Below are positions 33,711 through 43,039 of a stretch of 64,000 nucleotides of DNA, in pieces. The stretch is from Pseudonocardia alni. GTDB lineage: Bacteria; Actinomycetota; Actinomycetes; Mycobacteriales; Pseudonocardiaceae. The stretch covers positions 2,604,001 to 2,668,000 of the forward strand of contig NZ_PHUJ01000003.1 of NCBI RefSeq assembly GCF_002813375.1. Reading direction: 5' to 3'. A program made the position numbers and the translations under genes. A model generated the notes under the pieces. The model was not told the DNA's origin and searched no databases. It was given only the letters and a program-made list of their open reading frames with translations. Positions within the stretch are counted from its first letter, which is position 1, and each line of letters begins with the position of its first letter.

Positions 33711-35195
33711 CTAGACCGCGGGCCGCAGGTGCGCCCACGGCCGCGCCCGCTCCAGCTGCGCCGCCAGGGCGAGCAGCAGCGGCTCGGACCCCGGCCGCCC
33801 GACGAACTGCACGCCCAGCGGCAGCCCGGACGCCGTCCGGTACAGCGGCACCGACGACGCGGGCCGCCCGGTCAGGTTCGCCAGCTGGGTGTAGGGCACC
33901 GGGGCGAAGTTGGCGTCGACCAGGCTCTCGACCAGGCCGAGCCGTCCGAACAGGCCGGACGCGCCGGCCCGCAGCAGCGCCTGCGCGCCGATCCGGGCCG
34001 GGGCGGGCAGCGCCAGCTCCCCGATCGGCCACGGCGGCCGGGCCAGGGTCGGGGTGAGGAGCAGGTCGTAGCGCTCGTGGAATGCGGCCAGCGCGCGGGT
34101 GTGGTCCTGGCGGCGGGCGAGCGCGGCGAGGTAGTCCGGCGCGGGGGTGGCGCGGCCGATCGCGGCCATGACCCGGGTCTCGATCTCGAAGGCGTCGTCG
34201 CCGCAGCCGGTCAGCGCCCGCGCCGCCGCCACCTGGGCCGAGATCGTGGAGAACCAGGTGGTGAGGAAGTCGGTGGCCAGCGCCCGGCCGTCGAGGGCGG
34301 GGGCGGACTCCTCCACGACGTGCCCGAGGGAGGTCAGCAACTCGGCGGCGTCGGTGGCCGCGGCGACCGCCTCGGGGTCGACGTCGGTGCCCAGCGGCGA
34401 GGCGGTGGCCAGCCCGATCCGCAGCGGCGCCGGGTCGTCCCGGACGGCGTCGGCGTAGGGGCGCTCCGGCGGACGCACGATGTAGGGGCCCTCCGGCTCC
34501 GGCCCGGCCGACACGTCGAGCAGGGCCGCCGAGTCCCGCACGGTCCGCGACAGCACGCCCTGCACCGCCGCGCCGTGGAAACCCTCGGCGACGTCCGGCC
34601 CGGACGGCGTCACGCCGCGGCCCGGCTTGAGCCCGAACAGCCCGCAGGCGGCGGCCGGGATGCGGATGGAGCCGCCGCCGTCGCTCGCGCCGGCCGCGGG
34701 GACGATCCCGGCGGCGACGGCCGCGGCGGACCCGCCGGAGCTGCCGCCGGGAGTGCGGCCGGGGTCCCACGGGTTGCGGGTCGGTCCGCCGAGCGCGGGC
34801 TCGGTGACGGCGCGGGCACCGAACTCGGGGGTGGCGGTCCGTCCGAACACGACGAGACCGGCCTCGGTCCAGCGCCGGACCACCGTCGACGTCTCGGGGC
34901 GCGGATGGTCGGCGAGCGGACGGGAGCCGGACGCCGTCGGGACCCCGGCGAGGTGCTGGGCGAGGTCCTTCACCAGGAACGGGACGCCCGCGAACGGCCC
35001 GGTCAGCGGGCCGCGTGCGCGGGAGCGGGCGGCGTCGTCGAGGCGCAGTCGGATGGCGTTGAGGCCCGGCTCGACGGCGTCGGCGCGGGCGACGGCGGCC
35101 TCCAGCAGGTCGGCCGCGCTCACCTCACCCGCGGCGACGAGTGCGGCCAGCCCGACGGCGTCGTGGCTGCGGTAGTCGTCCCAGGAGATCCCCAC
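33711..35195 (-). CDS. Amidase signature family hydrolase
   Basis: 494 residues from a GTG at 35195. The catalytic triad of the amidase signature is present: Lys in 'GVPFLVKDLAQHLAG', and the serines in 'GRTPGGSSGGSAAAVAAG' and 'AAGASDGGGSIRIPAA'. It hydrolyses an amide or, less often, acts like a GatA subunit; no gatB/gatC neighbours make the latter unlikely. The longer in-frame start reads into the neighbouring gene's antisense and is Arg/Pro-rich, so it is rejected. Confidence 0.9.
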   Translation of the reverse strand: MGISWDDYRSHDAVGLAALVAAGEVSAADLLEAAVARADAVEPGLNAIRLRLDDAARSRARGPLTGPFAGVPFLVKDLAQHLAGVPTASGSRPLADHPRPETSTVVRRWTEAGLVVFGRTATPEFGARAVTEPALGGPTRNPWDPGRTPGGSSGGSAAAVAAGIVPAAGASDGGGSIRIPAAACGLFGLKPGRGVTPSGPDVAEGFHGAAVQGVLSRTVRDSAALLDVSAGPEPEGPYIVRPPERPYADAVRDDPAPLRIGLATASPLGTDVDPEAVAAATDAAELLTSLGHVVEESAPALDGRALATDFLTTWFSTISAQVAAARALTGCGDDAFEIETRVMAAIGRATPAPDYLAALARRQDHTRALAAFHERYDLLLTPTLARPPWPIGELALPAPARIGAQALLRAGASGLFGRLGLVESLVDANFAPVPYTQLANLTGRPASSVPLYRTASGLPLGVQFVGRPGSEPLLLALAAQLERARPWAHLRPAV

Positions 35196-35217
35196 GGCGG
35201 GGATACAAGCAGATCGG

Positions 35218-36045
35218 TCAGGGAGTGGACACGGGGGCGGGCGCGGGCGCCGGCGACGCGTCCGACGTGCCGGTGACCCCGGCGACGACACCGAGGGCCA
35301 GGACGACCGCGGCCGCCGCGCCCAGGACGGCGGGCAGTACCGGTCGGGCGCGGGCCGGGAAGTCGGGCAGCCGGAAGCCACCGGAGGTCCGGGTACCGCC
35401 GCCCTCGGGCAGCGGGGCCGCGCGGAACGGCTCGGGGAGCCGCTGGACGGCCGGCGCCTGTGCTGCGGGTCCCGAGGGGATTCGCTCCGGCCGGCGCCGC
35501 ATCGCCGGGGGCCGGCCCGCCGCGGGGTGCCGGGGCGCCATCGGTCGGGACGGGTGTCGCGGGGCCGCCGCGGCGTACTGCCCGGGGACGTAGGCGCCCG
35601 GGGCCTGCCGGGACGGGCCGCCGACCGGCCGCTGCCGACCGGGACCGGCCGCGTCGCGGGGACGCGGGACGACGGGCAGCGCGGTGGTGGGCGCGTCGTC
35701 GGAGGACCCGCCGTCGGGCATCGTGTCCGGCGCGGCCGCCCGAGGGGCACGGGGCCGCGGCTCCGTGTCCGGGGTGGGCGCGACCGGTGTGTCCGTGTCG
35801 GCGTCCGGGGCGGAGGGGGCCGGGACGTCCGCATCGGCGGTCGGCGCGACCGGTGCGTCGGCGTCCGAGGACGACCGGGCCGTCGGCAGCGCGACCTGCT
35901 CCCCCGGGCCGGCCCAGGTGACCACGTCGTCCCCCGGGCGCGCCGGTGACGGCACCTCGACCGGGCCGTCCCGGAGCGGCACCGACGGCGTCCCACCGGT
36001 GTCGGTGAGTGCGTGGCGGGGCTTCTGGGACGGGGTCTCGCTCAT
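35218..36045 (-). CDS. Hypothetical Pro/Ala-rich single-pass membrane protein
   Basis: About 275 residues: a long disordered, Pro/Asp/Ala/Thr-rich N-terminal region with repeated 'APTxDxD'-type phrases, then a basic patch and one membrane segment near the C-terminus (RPVLPAVLGAAAAVVLALGV). The start MSETPSQ at 36045 is favoured. It lies 22 bases upstream of the amidase on the same strand, so they may share a transcript. No domain recognised. Confidence 0.6.
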   Translation of the reverse strand: MSETPSQKPRHALTDTGGTPSVPLRDGPVEVPSPARPGDDVVTWAGPGEQVALPTARSSSDADAPVAPTADADVPAPSAPDADTDTPVAPTPDTEPRPRAPRAAAPDTMPDGGSSDDAPTTALPVVPRPRDAAGPGRQRPVGGPSRQAPGAYVPGQYAAAAPRHPSRPMAPRHPAAGRPPAMRRRPERIPSGPAAQAPAVQRLPEPFRAAPLPEGGGTRTSGGFRLPDFPARARPVLPAVLGAAAAVVLALGVVAGVTGTSDASPAPAPAPVSTP

Positions 36046-36157
36046 GGGTCCTCTTCCGCAGGGGGAGCTCTGCTCTGAGAGTTCCATCGCTCGCGGTACC
36101 CCGAACCGTTACGGAACAGCGACCCGGGGACACGCAACCACCCCCGGAACGGTCCGG

Positions 36158-37018
36158 TCAGCGGCGGGCCATCTGCTGGAGCCGCGCGATCCGGTCCTCG
36201 ATCGGCGGGTGGGTGGAGAACCACCTCGCCATCTTCTCCCCGGGCCGGAACGGGTTGGCGATCATCAGGTGCGACTGCGCGGTGAGCCGCGGGTCCGGGG
36301 GCAGCGGAGCGGCCGCGGTGCCGTACTTGAGCTTGTGCAGCGCCGAGGCCAGGCCCAGCGGGTCCCCGGTGAGCTCGGCGCCCGACGCATCGGCCTGGTA
36401 CTCCCGGGACCGGCTGACGGCCATCTGCACGACGCCGGCCGCGATCGGCCCCAGCAGCGCGACCAGGATGATCGCGATCGGGTTCGGGCGGTCCTCGTCG
36501 CCGCCGCCGAAGATCGAGGCGAACATCGCGAAGTTCGCGAGGAACGACACCGCCGAGGCGAGCGCACCGGCGATCGAGGAGATCAGGATGTCGCGGTTGT
36601 AGACGTGGCTGAGCTCGTGGCCGATGACGGCGCGCAGCTCGCGCTCGTCGAGCAGGTGCAGCAGACCGGTGGTCACGCAGACCGCGGCGTGCCGCGGGTT
36701 GCGGCCCGTGGCGAACGCGTTCGGCGCGTCGGTCGGGCTGATGTGCAGCGACGGCATGGGCTGGCGGGCCCGCTGGCTGAGCTCGCGGACGATCCGGAAC
36801 AGCTGCGGGTACTCGGCCTCGGTGATCGGCTGGGCGTGCATGGACCGCAGCGCCGTCTTCGCCGAGTTGAAGTAGGCCCACCCGTTCACCGCGAACGCGA
36901 TGACGAGCGCGATGACCAGTCCGCCGCGCCCGCCCAGGACCCCGCCGATCGCGAGGATCAGGGCGCTCATCGCGCCGAGGAGGACGGCCGTCTTCAGACC
37001 GTTCATGTGGCTGTGCAC
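36158..37018 (-). CDS. htpX: HtpX family membrane zinc metalloprotease
   Basis: 286 residues with two N-terminal membrane segments ([20 protein letters not shown] and [20 protein letters not shown]). The zinc motif HExxH is in '[20 protein letters not shown]', two further hydrophobic segments follow, and the third-ligand Glu is in the '[13 protein letters not shown]' region. HtpX degrades damaged membrane proteins. In Mycobacterium htpX sits beside grcC; here a polyprenyl synthase is 7 kb away, a loosened version of the same neighbourhood. Confidence 0.94.
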   Translation of the reverse strand: MHSHMNGLKTAVLLGAMSALILAIGGVLGGRGGLVIALVIAFAVNGWAYFNSAKTALRSMHAQPITEAEYPQLFRIVRELSQRARQPMPSLHISPTDAPNAFATGRNPRHAAVCVTTGLLHLLDERELRAVIGHELSHVYNRDILISSIAGALASAVSFLANFAMFASIFGGGDEDRPNPIAIILVALLGPIAAGVVQMAVSRSREYQADASGAELTGDPLGLASALHKLKYGTAAAPLPPDPRLTAQSHLMIANPFRPGEKMARWFSTHPPIEDRIARLQQMARR

Positions 37019-37115
37019 GCCGGGGTCGCCTTTCCGTGCGGTCCTTCGGGGGTCATCCGGGTCAACGGACGAACCGGGCAGTGCGTTCCCGGGTGTGACC
37101 CGCCCCGACCGCGGC

Positions 37116-37619
37116 TCAGCGCGCGTGCCGCTCCCGGAAGCGGGTGCCCTCGGGGGCGTAGCGGCGGAAGTGGTCGAGCGTGACGCCGAGGAAGAGCGCC
37201 GTCGCCGACACCGCGACGGTGCCGTCCGGGGCGTCGAGCCTGCCCGTGCCGCGGACCCGCAGCTTGCGCCCGTCGACCGACTCGATCACCGCGTCGAGGT
37301 GCAGCGTCGTGCCGAGCGGCACCGGCGCCCGGTAGCGGGTGGTCAGCTCCGCGGTCACGAAGTGGCCGTCGAGGTGGTGCTGGAGCGCGCCGAACAGCTC
37401 GTCCATCGCCGTGGCCAGTACGTCGCCGTGCGCCAGCCCGGGCGCGCCCTCGTGTGCGTCGCCGACGACGACCGCCCCCGTCACCCGGGCCCGCCCGTCG
37501 GAGTCGGGGCCCGGGTCGTCGAAGCGCATCCGCAGCCCGCCGGGACCGTCACCGCAGGCGAAGCAGCCGGCGTGGTGGCGGGGCAGCTCGGCCCGCCCGG
37601 TCACCTGTGCACCCGTCAC
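37116..37619 (-). CDS. PaaI-type hot-dog thioesterase
   Basis: 167 residues from a GTG at 37619. The hot-dog pattern is '[20 protein letters not shown]', then [20 protein letters not shown] and [16 protein letters not shown]. An N-terminal [19 protein letters not shown] motif is typical of the actinobacterial branch. It hydrolyses acyl-CoA thioesters, fitting the divergent enoyl-CoA hydratase. TAGCCT (37627-37632, minus) is seven bases before the GTG, suggesting leaderless transcription. Confidence 0.83.
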   Translation of the reverse strand: MTGAQVTGRAELPRHHAGCFACGDGPGGLRMRFDDPGPDSDGRARVTGAVVVGDAHEGAPGLAHGDVLATAMDELFGALQHHLDGHFVTAELTTRYRAPVPLGTTLHLDAVIESVDGRKLRVRGTGRLDAPDGTVAVSATALFLGVTLDHFRRYAPEGTRFRERHAR

Positions 37620-37626
37620 GTGCGTG

Positions 37627-37632
37627 AGGCTA
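37627..37632 (-). promoter_or_regulatory. -10 element of the thioesterase gene
   Basis: TAGCCT on the minus strand, seven bases before the GTG, consistent with a leaderless transcript. It is in the 37-base gap shared with the divergent hydratase gene. Confidence 0.45.
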
Positions 37633-37656
37633 ACCCGGCGTGGAAGAGTCGGGCCC

Positions 37657-38430
37657 ATGAGCGACGGCGATGTCACGACAGAGGTCCGCACCGAGGTCAC
37701 CAACGGTGTCGCGGTGCTCACCGTGTCCAACCCGGCACGACGCAACGCGCTGAACCTGGACCTCTCGCAGAAGCTGGTCGCCGCCGTCGAGGCCGCGAAC
37801 GCCGACGACTCGGTCGGCGCGATCGTCGTCACCGGGCAGGCACCCGCCTTCTGCGCGGGCGGTGACCTCGCCGAACTGCAGGAGGCCGACCCGGCCACAC
37901 TCAAGCGCGTCTACTCCGGATTCCTCGCCATCGCCTCGTCCCCGCTGCCGACCCTGGCCGCGGTCAACGGCGCCGCCGTCGGCGCCGGGATCAACCTGGC
38001 CCTGGCCTGCGACGTCCGGCTGGCCGGCCCGAGCGCGAGGTTCGACGTCCGCTTCATGCAGCTGGGCCTGCACCCCGGCGGCGGCTACACGTGGATGGCC
38101 CAGCGCGCTCTCGGCGCCCAGGGCACCGCGGCGATGACCCTGTTCGGCGACGTCCTCGACGCCCGCGAGGCCGAGCGCGTCGGCCTGGCCTGGCGTGCCT
38201 ACGACAGCGACGAGGACCTGATGGCCGGCGCCCGCGAGCTCGCGGGCCGGGCGGCCGCCGCGCCGCGGGACCTGATCGTCACCACCAAGGCGACGATGCG
38301 GATCACCTCGCGGCTCGCCGCGCACGCCGACGCCACCGACGTCGAGGTCCGCGCGCAGGCCGAGACGGTGCACTCCGAGGCGTTCGCGGAACGTGTCGCC
38401 GCACTGCAGAAGAAGATCAGCAGGAAGTGA
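37657..38430 (+). CDS. Enoyl-CoA hydratase/isomerase family protein
   Basis: 257 residues of the crotonase fold. It has 'VLTVSNPARRNALNLDLSQK', the oxyanion-hole segments APAFCAGGDLAEL and 'AVNGAAVGAGINLALACDVR', and 'VRFMQLGLHPGGGYTWMAQR' in place of the usual E-x-G-L-x-P-E-x-G. The catalytic glutamates of a classical hydratase are not both evident, so it may be an isomerase or other crotonase-type enzyme. It is divergent from the thioesterase and 125 bases upstream of korA. Confidence 0.85.
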   Translation: MSDGDVTTEVRTEVTNGVAVLTVSNPARRNALNLDLSQKLVAAVEAANADDSVGAIVVTGQAPAFCAGGDLAELQEADPATLKRVYSGFLAIASSPLPTLAAVNGAAVGAGINLALACDVRLAGPSARFDVRFMQLGLHPGGGYTWMAQRALGAQGTAAMTLFGDVLDAREAERVGLAWRAYDSDEDLMAGARELAGRAAAAPRDLIVTTKATMRITSRLAAHADATDVEVRAQAETVHSEAFAERVAALQKKISRK

Positions 38431-38505
38431 CCGTCACCACGAACGTAACCCAGGTTATGTGACGTGGCTCCGGGTCTCCGGACAGGGGCCCGAACCGGGA
38501 GTTAA

Positions 38506-38521
38506 CCTCGACGTATCGAGG
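38506..38521. promoter_or_regulatory. 16-bp palindrome upstream of korAB
   Basis: CCTCGA-CGTA-TCGAGG, a perfect 6-bp inverted repeat 35 bases before korA, in the likely promoter/leader region. It could be an operator for an unknown regulator. Confidence 0.4.
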
Positions 38522-38555
38522 CACATTTCGACGCCGAACTGGGGACCATCAGCCC

Positions 38556-40487
38556 ATGACGACCAGCGACACCCCCGTCGAGGCACGCGACTCCGAGGTC
38601 GTCCAGCGCGACCGGGTGGTCATCCGGTTCGCCGGCGACTCCGGTGACGGCATGCAGCTGACCGGGGACCGCTTCACCTCCGAGACCGCGAACTTCGGCA
38701 ACGACCTGTCGACACTGCCGAACTTCCCCGCGGAGATCCGGGCACCTGCCGGGACGCTGCCGGGCGTCTCGTCGTTCCAGCTGCACTTCGCGAACTACGA
38801 CATCCTCACCCCCGGTGACCGCCCCGACGTGCTGGTGGCGATGAACCCGGCGGCACTGAAGGCCAATATCGGCGACCTGCCCCAGGGCGGGGTGTTGATC
38901 GTCAACACCGACGAGTTCACGAAGCGGAACCTGACCAAGGTCGGTTACGCGGCGAACCCGCTGGAGGACGGCTCGCTGGAGCCCTACGCGGTACACGGGG
39001 TCGCGATGGCGACCCTGACCCGCGGCGCCCTGGAGGAGACCGGGCTGTCGAAGAAGGACGCCGAGCGGGCGAAGAACATGTTCGCCCTGGGTCTGCTGTC
39101 CTGGATGTACCACCGCCCCAGCGAGTCGACCGAGCGGTTCCTGCGGGAGAAGTTCGCGAAGAAGCCCGACATCGCCGAGGCCAACATCCTGGCGTTCCGT
39201 GCGGGGCACGCCTACGGGGAGACGACCGAGGCGTTCGCGGTGACCTACGAGGTCGCGCCGGCCCGCCTGGCGCCGGGAACCTACCGGCAGATCACCGGGA
39301 ACGTCGCCCTGGCCTACGGGCTCATCGCCGCGGGGCGGACGACGAGCCTGCCGGTGTTCCTGGGGACCTACCCGATCACCCCGGCTTCGGACATCCTCCA
39401 CGAGCTGTCCAAGCACAAGGCCTTCGGCGTGACCACGTTCCAGGCCGAGGACGAGATCTCCGGTGTCGGCGCCGCCCTCGGCGCAGCCTTCGGCGGGGCA
39501 CTCGGCGTGACCACCACGTCGGGGCCGGGGATCGCGCTCAAGGCCGAGACCGTCGGCCTGGCCGTCGCCCTGGAACTGCCGCTGCTGGTCATCGACGTGC
39601 AGCGTGGTGGGCCCTCGACGGGGTTGCCGACCAAGACCGAGCAGGCCGACCTGCTCCAGGCCCTGCACGGGCGCAACGGGGAGGCACCGCTGCCGGTGAT
39701 CGCCCCCTGCACGCCGGGGGACTGCTTCATCGCCGCGGTCGAGGCCGCCGCGATCGCGGTCGAGTACCGCACCCCGGTCATGCTGCTCTCCGACGGGGCG
39801 CTGGCCAACGGCTCCGAGCCGTGGAAGATCCCCGACGTCGAGTCGTTGCCGACGGTGGACCCGGGGTTCGCGACCGAACCCAACGCCCCCGACGGGTCCG
39901 GCGAGTTCTGGCCGTATCTGCGTGACCCCGAGACCCTGGCCCGGCCGTGGGCGATCCCGGGCACCGCCGGGCTGGAGCACCGGGTCGGTGGACTGGAGAA
40001 GGCCGACGGGCGCGGCTCGATCTCCTACGACCCCGACAACCACGACCGCATGGTCCGGCTGCGCCAGGCCAAGATCGACGGCATCGACGTCCCCGACCTC
40101 GTGGTCGACGACCCCGACGGCGACGCGGACTTCCTCGTCATCGGCTGGGGCTCGACCTACGGCCCGATCAACGCGGCGGCGCGGCGCGTGCGCAAGCTGG
40201 GCCACTCGGTCGCCACGGTGCACCTGCGCAACCTCAACCCGATGCCGGCCAACCTCGGCGAGATCCTGGGCGGCTACCGCACGGTGCTCTGCCCCGAGAT
40301 GAACCTCGGTCAGCTCGCCATGCTGCTGCGCGCCGAGCACCTGGTCGACGTCAAGAGCTACACCAAGGTCGCCGGGCTCCCGTTCGGCGCCGAGGAGCTC
40401 CAGGACGTGTTCCTGGACTACCTCACCGGCAAGCACCCGGAGTCGGCGTCCGACATCGCCAACGAGACCACTGGAGCGCAGGCATGA
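38556..40487 (+). CDS. korA: 2-oxoglutarate (2-oxoacid):ferredoxin oxidoreductase, alpha (gamma-alpha fused) subunit
   Basis: 643 residues. An N-terminal gamma domain (about 15-190, 'IRFAGDSGDGMQLTGDRFTS') is fused to the alpha domain ('LGTYPITPASDILHELSKHK', then QAEDEISGVGAALGAAFGGA and 'TTSGPGIALKAETVGLAVAL'). The C-terminal domain II is 'DFLVIGWGSTYGPINAAARR'. With KorB it oxidatively decarboxylates 2-oxoglutarate to succinyl-CoA, giving reduced ferredoxin, an oxygen-tolerant alternative to 2-oxoglutarate dehydrogenase in actinobacteria. Its stop overlaps korB by four bases. Confidence 0.93.
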   Translation: MTTSDTPVEARDSEVVQRDRVVIRFAGDSGDGMQLTGDRFTSETANFGNDLSTLPNFPAEIRAPAGTLPGVSSFQLHFANYDILTPGDRPDVLVAMNPAALKANIGDLPQGGVLIVNTDEFTKRNLTKVGYAANPLEDGSLEPYAVHGVAMATLTRGALEETGLSKKDAERAKNMFALGLLSWMYHRPSESTERFLREKFAKKPDIAEANILAFRAGHAYGETTEAFAVTYEVAPARLAPGTYRQITGNVALAYGLIAAGRTTSLPVFLGTYPITPASDILHELSKHKAFGVTTFQAEDEISGVGAALGAAFGGALGVTTTSGPGIALKAETVGLAVALELPLLVIDVQRGGPSTGLPTKTEQADLLQALHGRNGEAPLPVIAPCTPGDCFIAAVEAAAIAVEYRTPVMLLSDGALANGSEPWKIPDVESLPTVDPGFATEPNAPDGSGEFWPYLRDPETLARPWAIPGTAGLEHRVGGLEKADGRGSISYDPDNHDRMVRLRQAKIDGIDVPDLVVDDPDGDADFLVIGWGSTYGPINAAARRVRKLGHSVATVHLRNLNPMPANLGEILGGYRTVLCPEMNLGQLAMLLRAEHLVDVKSYTKVAGLPFGAEELQDVFLDYLTGKHPESASDIANETTGAQA

Positions 40488-41539
40488 CCGCCACCGACCT
40501 GGGCCTGCCGTCCATCGGCGGCCTCGACGGCGTCCCGACCACGGACGCGAAGCAGACCGCGAAGGACTACACCTCCGACCAGGAGGTCCGCTGGTGCCCC
40601 GGCTGCGGCGACTACGCCGTCCTCGCCGCCGTCCGCCAGTTCCTCCCCACCCTGGGCATCAAGCGCGAGAACACCGTGTTCGTGTCCGGCATCGGCTGCA
40701 GCTCGCGATTCCCGTACTACCTCAACACCTATGGGATGCACTCCATCCACGGCCGCGCCCCGACCATCGCGACCGGTCTCGCGACCAGCCGCGAGGACCT
40801 CAGCGTCTGGGTCGTGACCGGCGACGGCGACGCGCTCTCCATCGGTGGCAACCACCTGATCCACGCGCTGCGCCGCAACGTCAACATCAAGATCCTGCTG
40901 TTCAACAACCGGATCTACGGGCTGACCAAGGGCCAGTACTCCCCGACCTCCGAGGTCGGGAAGGTCACCAAGTCCACCCCGATGGGATCACTGGACCACC
41001 CGTTCAACCCGATCTCGCTGGCCCTCGGGGCCGAGGCGAGCTTCGTCGGACGGGCCCTGGACTCCGACCGCAAGAGCCTCACCGCCGTGCTCCAGGCCGC
41101 CGCCGAGCACCGCGGCTCCGCCCTGGTCGAGATCTTCCAGGACTGCCCCATCTTCAACGACGGCAGCTTCGACGTGCTCCGCAAGGGCGACACCGACAAC
41201 CGGCTCATCCCCGTCGTCGACGGTGAGCCGATCGTCTTCGGCGCCGAGGGCTCGCACGCCGTGGTGCAGGACGGGTTCAAGCTCAAGGTCGTCGAGACCG
41301 CCTCGGTGGACGCCGCACAGATCGTCGTGCACGACGCCGCCGACCACGAGCTGGCCTTCGCCCTGTCCCGGCTCTCGGACCAGGACCTCACCCACACCGT
41401 CACCGGGGTCTTCCGCAACACCGACCGCACCACCTACGACGACGCCGCCCGCGCCCAGGTGCAGGCCGCCCGCGACGCCAAGCCCGACGCGGACCTGCAG
41501 GCCCTGCTCAACGGCCGCGACACCTGGACCATCGTCTAG
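40484..41539 (+). CDS. korB: 2-oxoglutarate (2-oxoacid):ferredoxin oxidoreductase, beta subunit
   Basis: 351 residues. Thiamin-diphosphate domain: WCPGCGDYAVLAAVRQFL, 'VFVSGIGCSSRFPYYLNTYG', the ThDP motif VVTGDGDALSIGGNHLIHAL with 'ILLFNNRIYGLTKGQYSPT'. Cysteines of WCPGC, GIGC and FQDCPIF are positioned to hold the single [4Fe-4S] cluster. It forms the KorAB complex with the preceding gene; electrons go to ferredoxin. The ATG overlaps the korA stop (ATGA). Confidence 0.94.
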   Translation: MTATDLGLPSIGGLDGVPTTDAKQTAKDYTSDQEVRWCPGCGDYAVLAAVRQFLPTLGIKRENTVFVSGIGCSSRFPYYLNTYGMHSIHGRAPTIATGLATSREDLSVWVVTGDGDALSIGGNHLIHALRRNVNIKILLFNNRIYGLTKGQYSPTSEVGKVTKSTPMGSLDHPFNPISLALGAEASFVGRALDSDRKSLTAVLQAAAEHRGSALVEIFQDCPIFNDGSFDVLRKGDTDNRLIPVVDGEPIVFGAEGSHAVVQDGFKLKVVETASVDAAQIVVHDAADHELAFALSRLSDQDLTHTVTGVFRNTDRTTYDDAARAQVQAARDAKPDADLQALLNGRDTWTIV

Positions 41540-41559
41540 GTCCCGCCCGCGCCACACCG

Positions 41560-41594
41560 CGGCCCCGGTACTCCGACGAGGAGTACCGGGGCCG
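41560..41594. terminator. Strong hairpin after korAB
   Basis: A 15-bp stem (41560-41574 with 41580-41594) and 5-base loop lie between korB (+) and the sunset-domain-like gene (-); bidirectional. Confidence 0.75.
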
Positions 41595-41618
41595 TCGTGT
41601 GTCCGGAGGCGCTGGGGC

Positions 41619-42896
41619 TCAGCGGGCCCCGGGGCGTTCGTGCCAGGCGATGAACCCGGCCGCCCGCGCCGCGCCCTCCGCGGTGAAGTACAGGTCCGCG
41701 CGGGTGCGGACGTAGTACGGCGACTCGGGCGGGTGGAACCTCCGCGAACCGCTGTGCACCTTCACCCGGTGCGTCTCGGGCGGGTCACCACCGTCGGTGG
41801 GGGCGAGCACCGAGTCCGGGTACGGCCCCGGACGCACCCCCGGGGGCAGCGGCGCGGACGCCGCGGACGGGCCGATGATCATGGAATCGAGCGCCGCCAG
41901 CGCCGAGCCACCGGCGTCCTGTCGCGGCCGCGACGGGATCGACAGCGGTGCGGGCGGGCCGTCGTCGGCCGGCGCGGGGCCCGGCTCGGGCAGCGGGGCC
42001 GGTTCGACGTCGTCGCGCAGGGCGTGGCGGCCGGCCGGCTCGTCGTCCTCGGCCGGCCCGTCCGGCGGCGCAGGGTCGCTCTCGGGGCGCGGGAGGGGGA
42101 CCGCGGGGGCCGTGGCCGCGTCCGCGGTCGTGGCGGCGTCCGCGGTCGTGGCGGCGTCCGCGGTCGTGGCGACGTCCGCGGTCGTGGCGACGTCCGCGGT
42201 CGTGGCGACGTCCGTGGTCGTGGCGGCACTGCTCGGCTCCAACGGGACCGGGACGGAGCCGGCAGCACCGTCATCCGCCGGACCGTCGTGGACCGCACCG
42301 TCCGCGGCTGCGCCGTCGTGGGACTCACCGTCCTGGGACAGGGCAGCGACACCGTCGGTCGTGGTTCTGTCGTCGTCGCCCGGGCCGGTCCCGCCCGCGG
42401 TGCCGCCGTCCCCGTCGGCTCCGTCCCCGGCGGCACCGCGACCCGACGCCTCCGGACCGGACAGGTCCGGGGCCGTCGCCGTGACTCCGGGCGCGACGTC
42501 CGCCGGCCGGGTCCCGGGCGCCGGATCGGCCTCCGTCCCGCCGGACAGCCCGTGCCCGCCCGGTGCATCGCGGTTCCGGGTGGGCCCGCCCGACGTCGCC
42601 CCGGGGCCGGACCACTCTCCCGCACCGTCCGCCGAGGAGGGCGACGGTGCGACGTCCGGCGACGGCGTGTGCGCCCCGGCCGCCGTGGCGGACGGGTCGA
42701 CCGCCCCCGCGGTGTCGAACAGCCCCACGGTCCCGGGGTCGCGCCCCGGGTCCGGCCCGTCGGGCACCTCAGCCGTGTCGGGCGTCCCCGTGGCCTCCGG
42801 ACCGCCCTCGACGGTCCCTCCGCGGCGACGGGACACCAGTACCCCCGCCACCATCAGGACCACGAGCACCGCCAGCAGTACCCACATCCAGCCCAT
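41619..42896 (-). CDS. Single-pass membrane protein with repeats and a C-terminal sunset-like domain
   Basis: 425 residues: one N-terminal membrane segment (MGWMWVLLAVLVVLMVAGVL), a long disordered Gly/Asp/Ala/Thr/Pro region, and six near-identical 'ATTAD'-type hexapeptides about two thirds through. A conserved C-terminal ~45 residues include 'HRVKVHSGSRRFHPPESPYY' and ADLYFTAEGAARAAGF. That tail resembles the 'sunset' domain of channel-accessory ArfC-like proteins, expected outside the membrane or facing the cell wall. No partner channel gene is nearby, so the role is unknown. Confidence 0.6.
   Translation of the reverse strand: MGWMWVLLAVLVVLMVAGVLVSRRRGGTVEGGPEATGTPDTAEVPDGPDPGRDPGTVGLFDTAGAVDPSATAAGAHTPSPDVAPSPSSADGAGEWSGPGATSGGPTRNRDAPGGHGLSGGTEADPAPGTRPADVAPGVTATAPDLSGPEASGRGAAGDGADGDGGTAGGTGPGDDDRTTTDGVAALSQDGESHDGAAADGAVHDGPADDGAAGSVPVPLEPSSAATTTDVATTADVATTADVATTADAATTADAATTADAATAPAVPLPRPESDPAPPDGPAEDDEPAGRHALRDDVEPAPLPEPGPAPADDGPPAPLSIPSRPRQDAGGSALAALDSMIIGPSAASAPLPPGVRPGPYPDSVLAPTDGGDPPETHRVKVHSGSRRFHPPESPYYVRTRADLYFTAEGAARAAGFIAWHERPGAR
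42121..42228. repeat. 18-bp tandem repeat, six copies, coding
   Basis: Six contiguous 18-base units (TCCGCGGTCGTGGCGGCG with minor A/G changes, last unit CGTGGT) encode hexapeptides of the A-T-T-A/T-D-A/V type on the minus strand. The count could vary between strains by slippage. Confidence 0.85.
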
Positions 42897-43039
42897 GCCG
42901 GACCTCCGTCCACCCGGGACCGTCCCGGACCGCTGTCGCCGTGCTTGGTATCACGGATCGTGCCCGCCCCGCCGTCGTCTCGCGCGGGAGCCCACCCGTA
43001 TCGGATCATCGTGCCCGTGACCGACCACCCGAAGCGACC

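Noticed and set aside
33618..33713. Short frame ending at the amidase stop on the other strand
   Set aside because: 32 residues, unclear start, no recognisable sequence.
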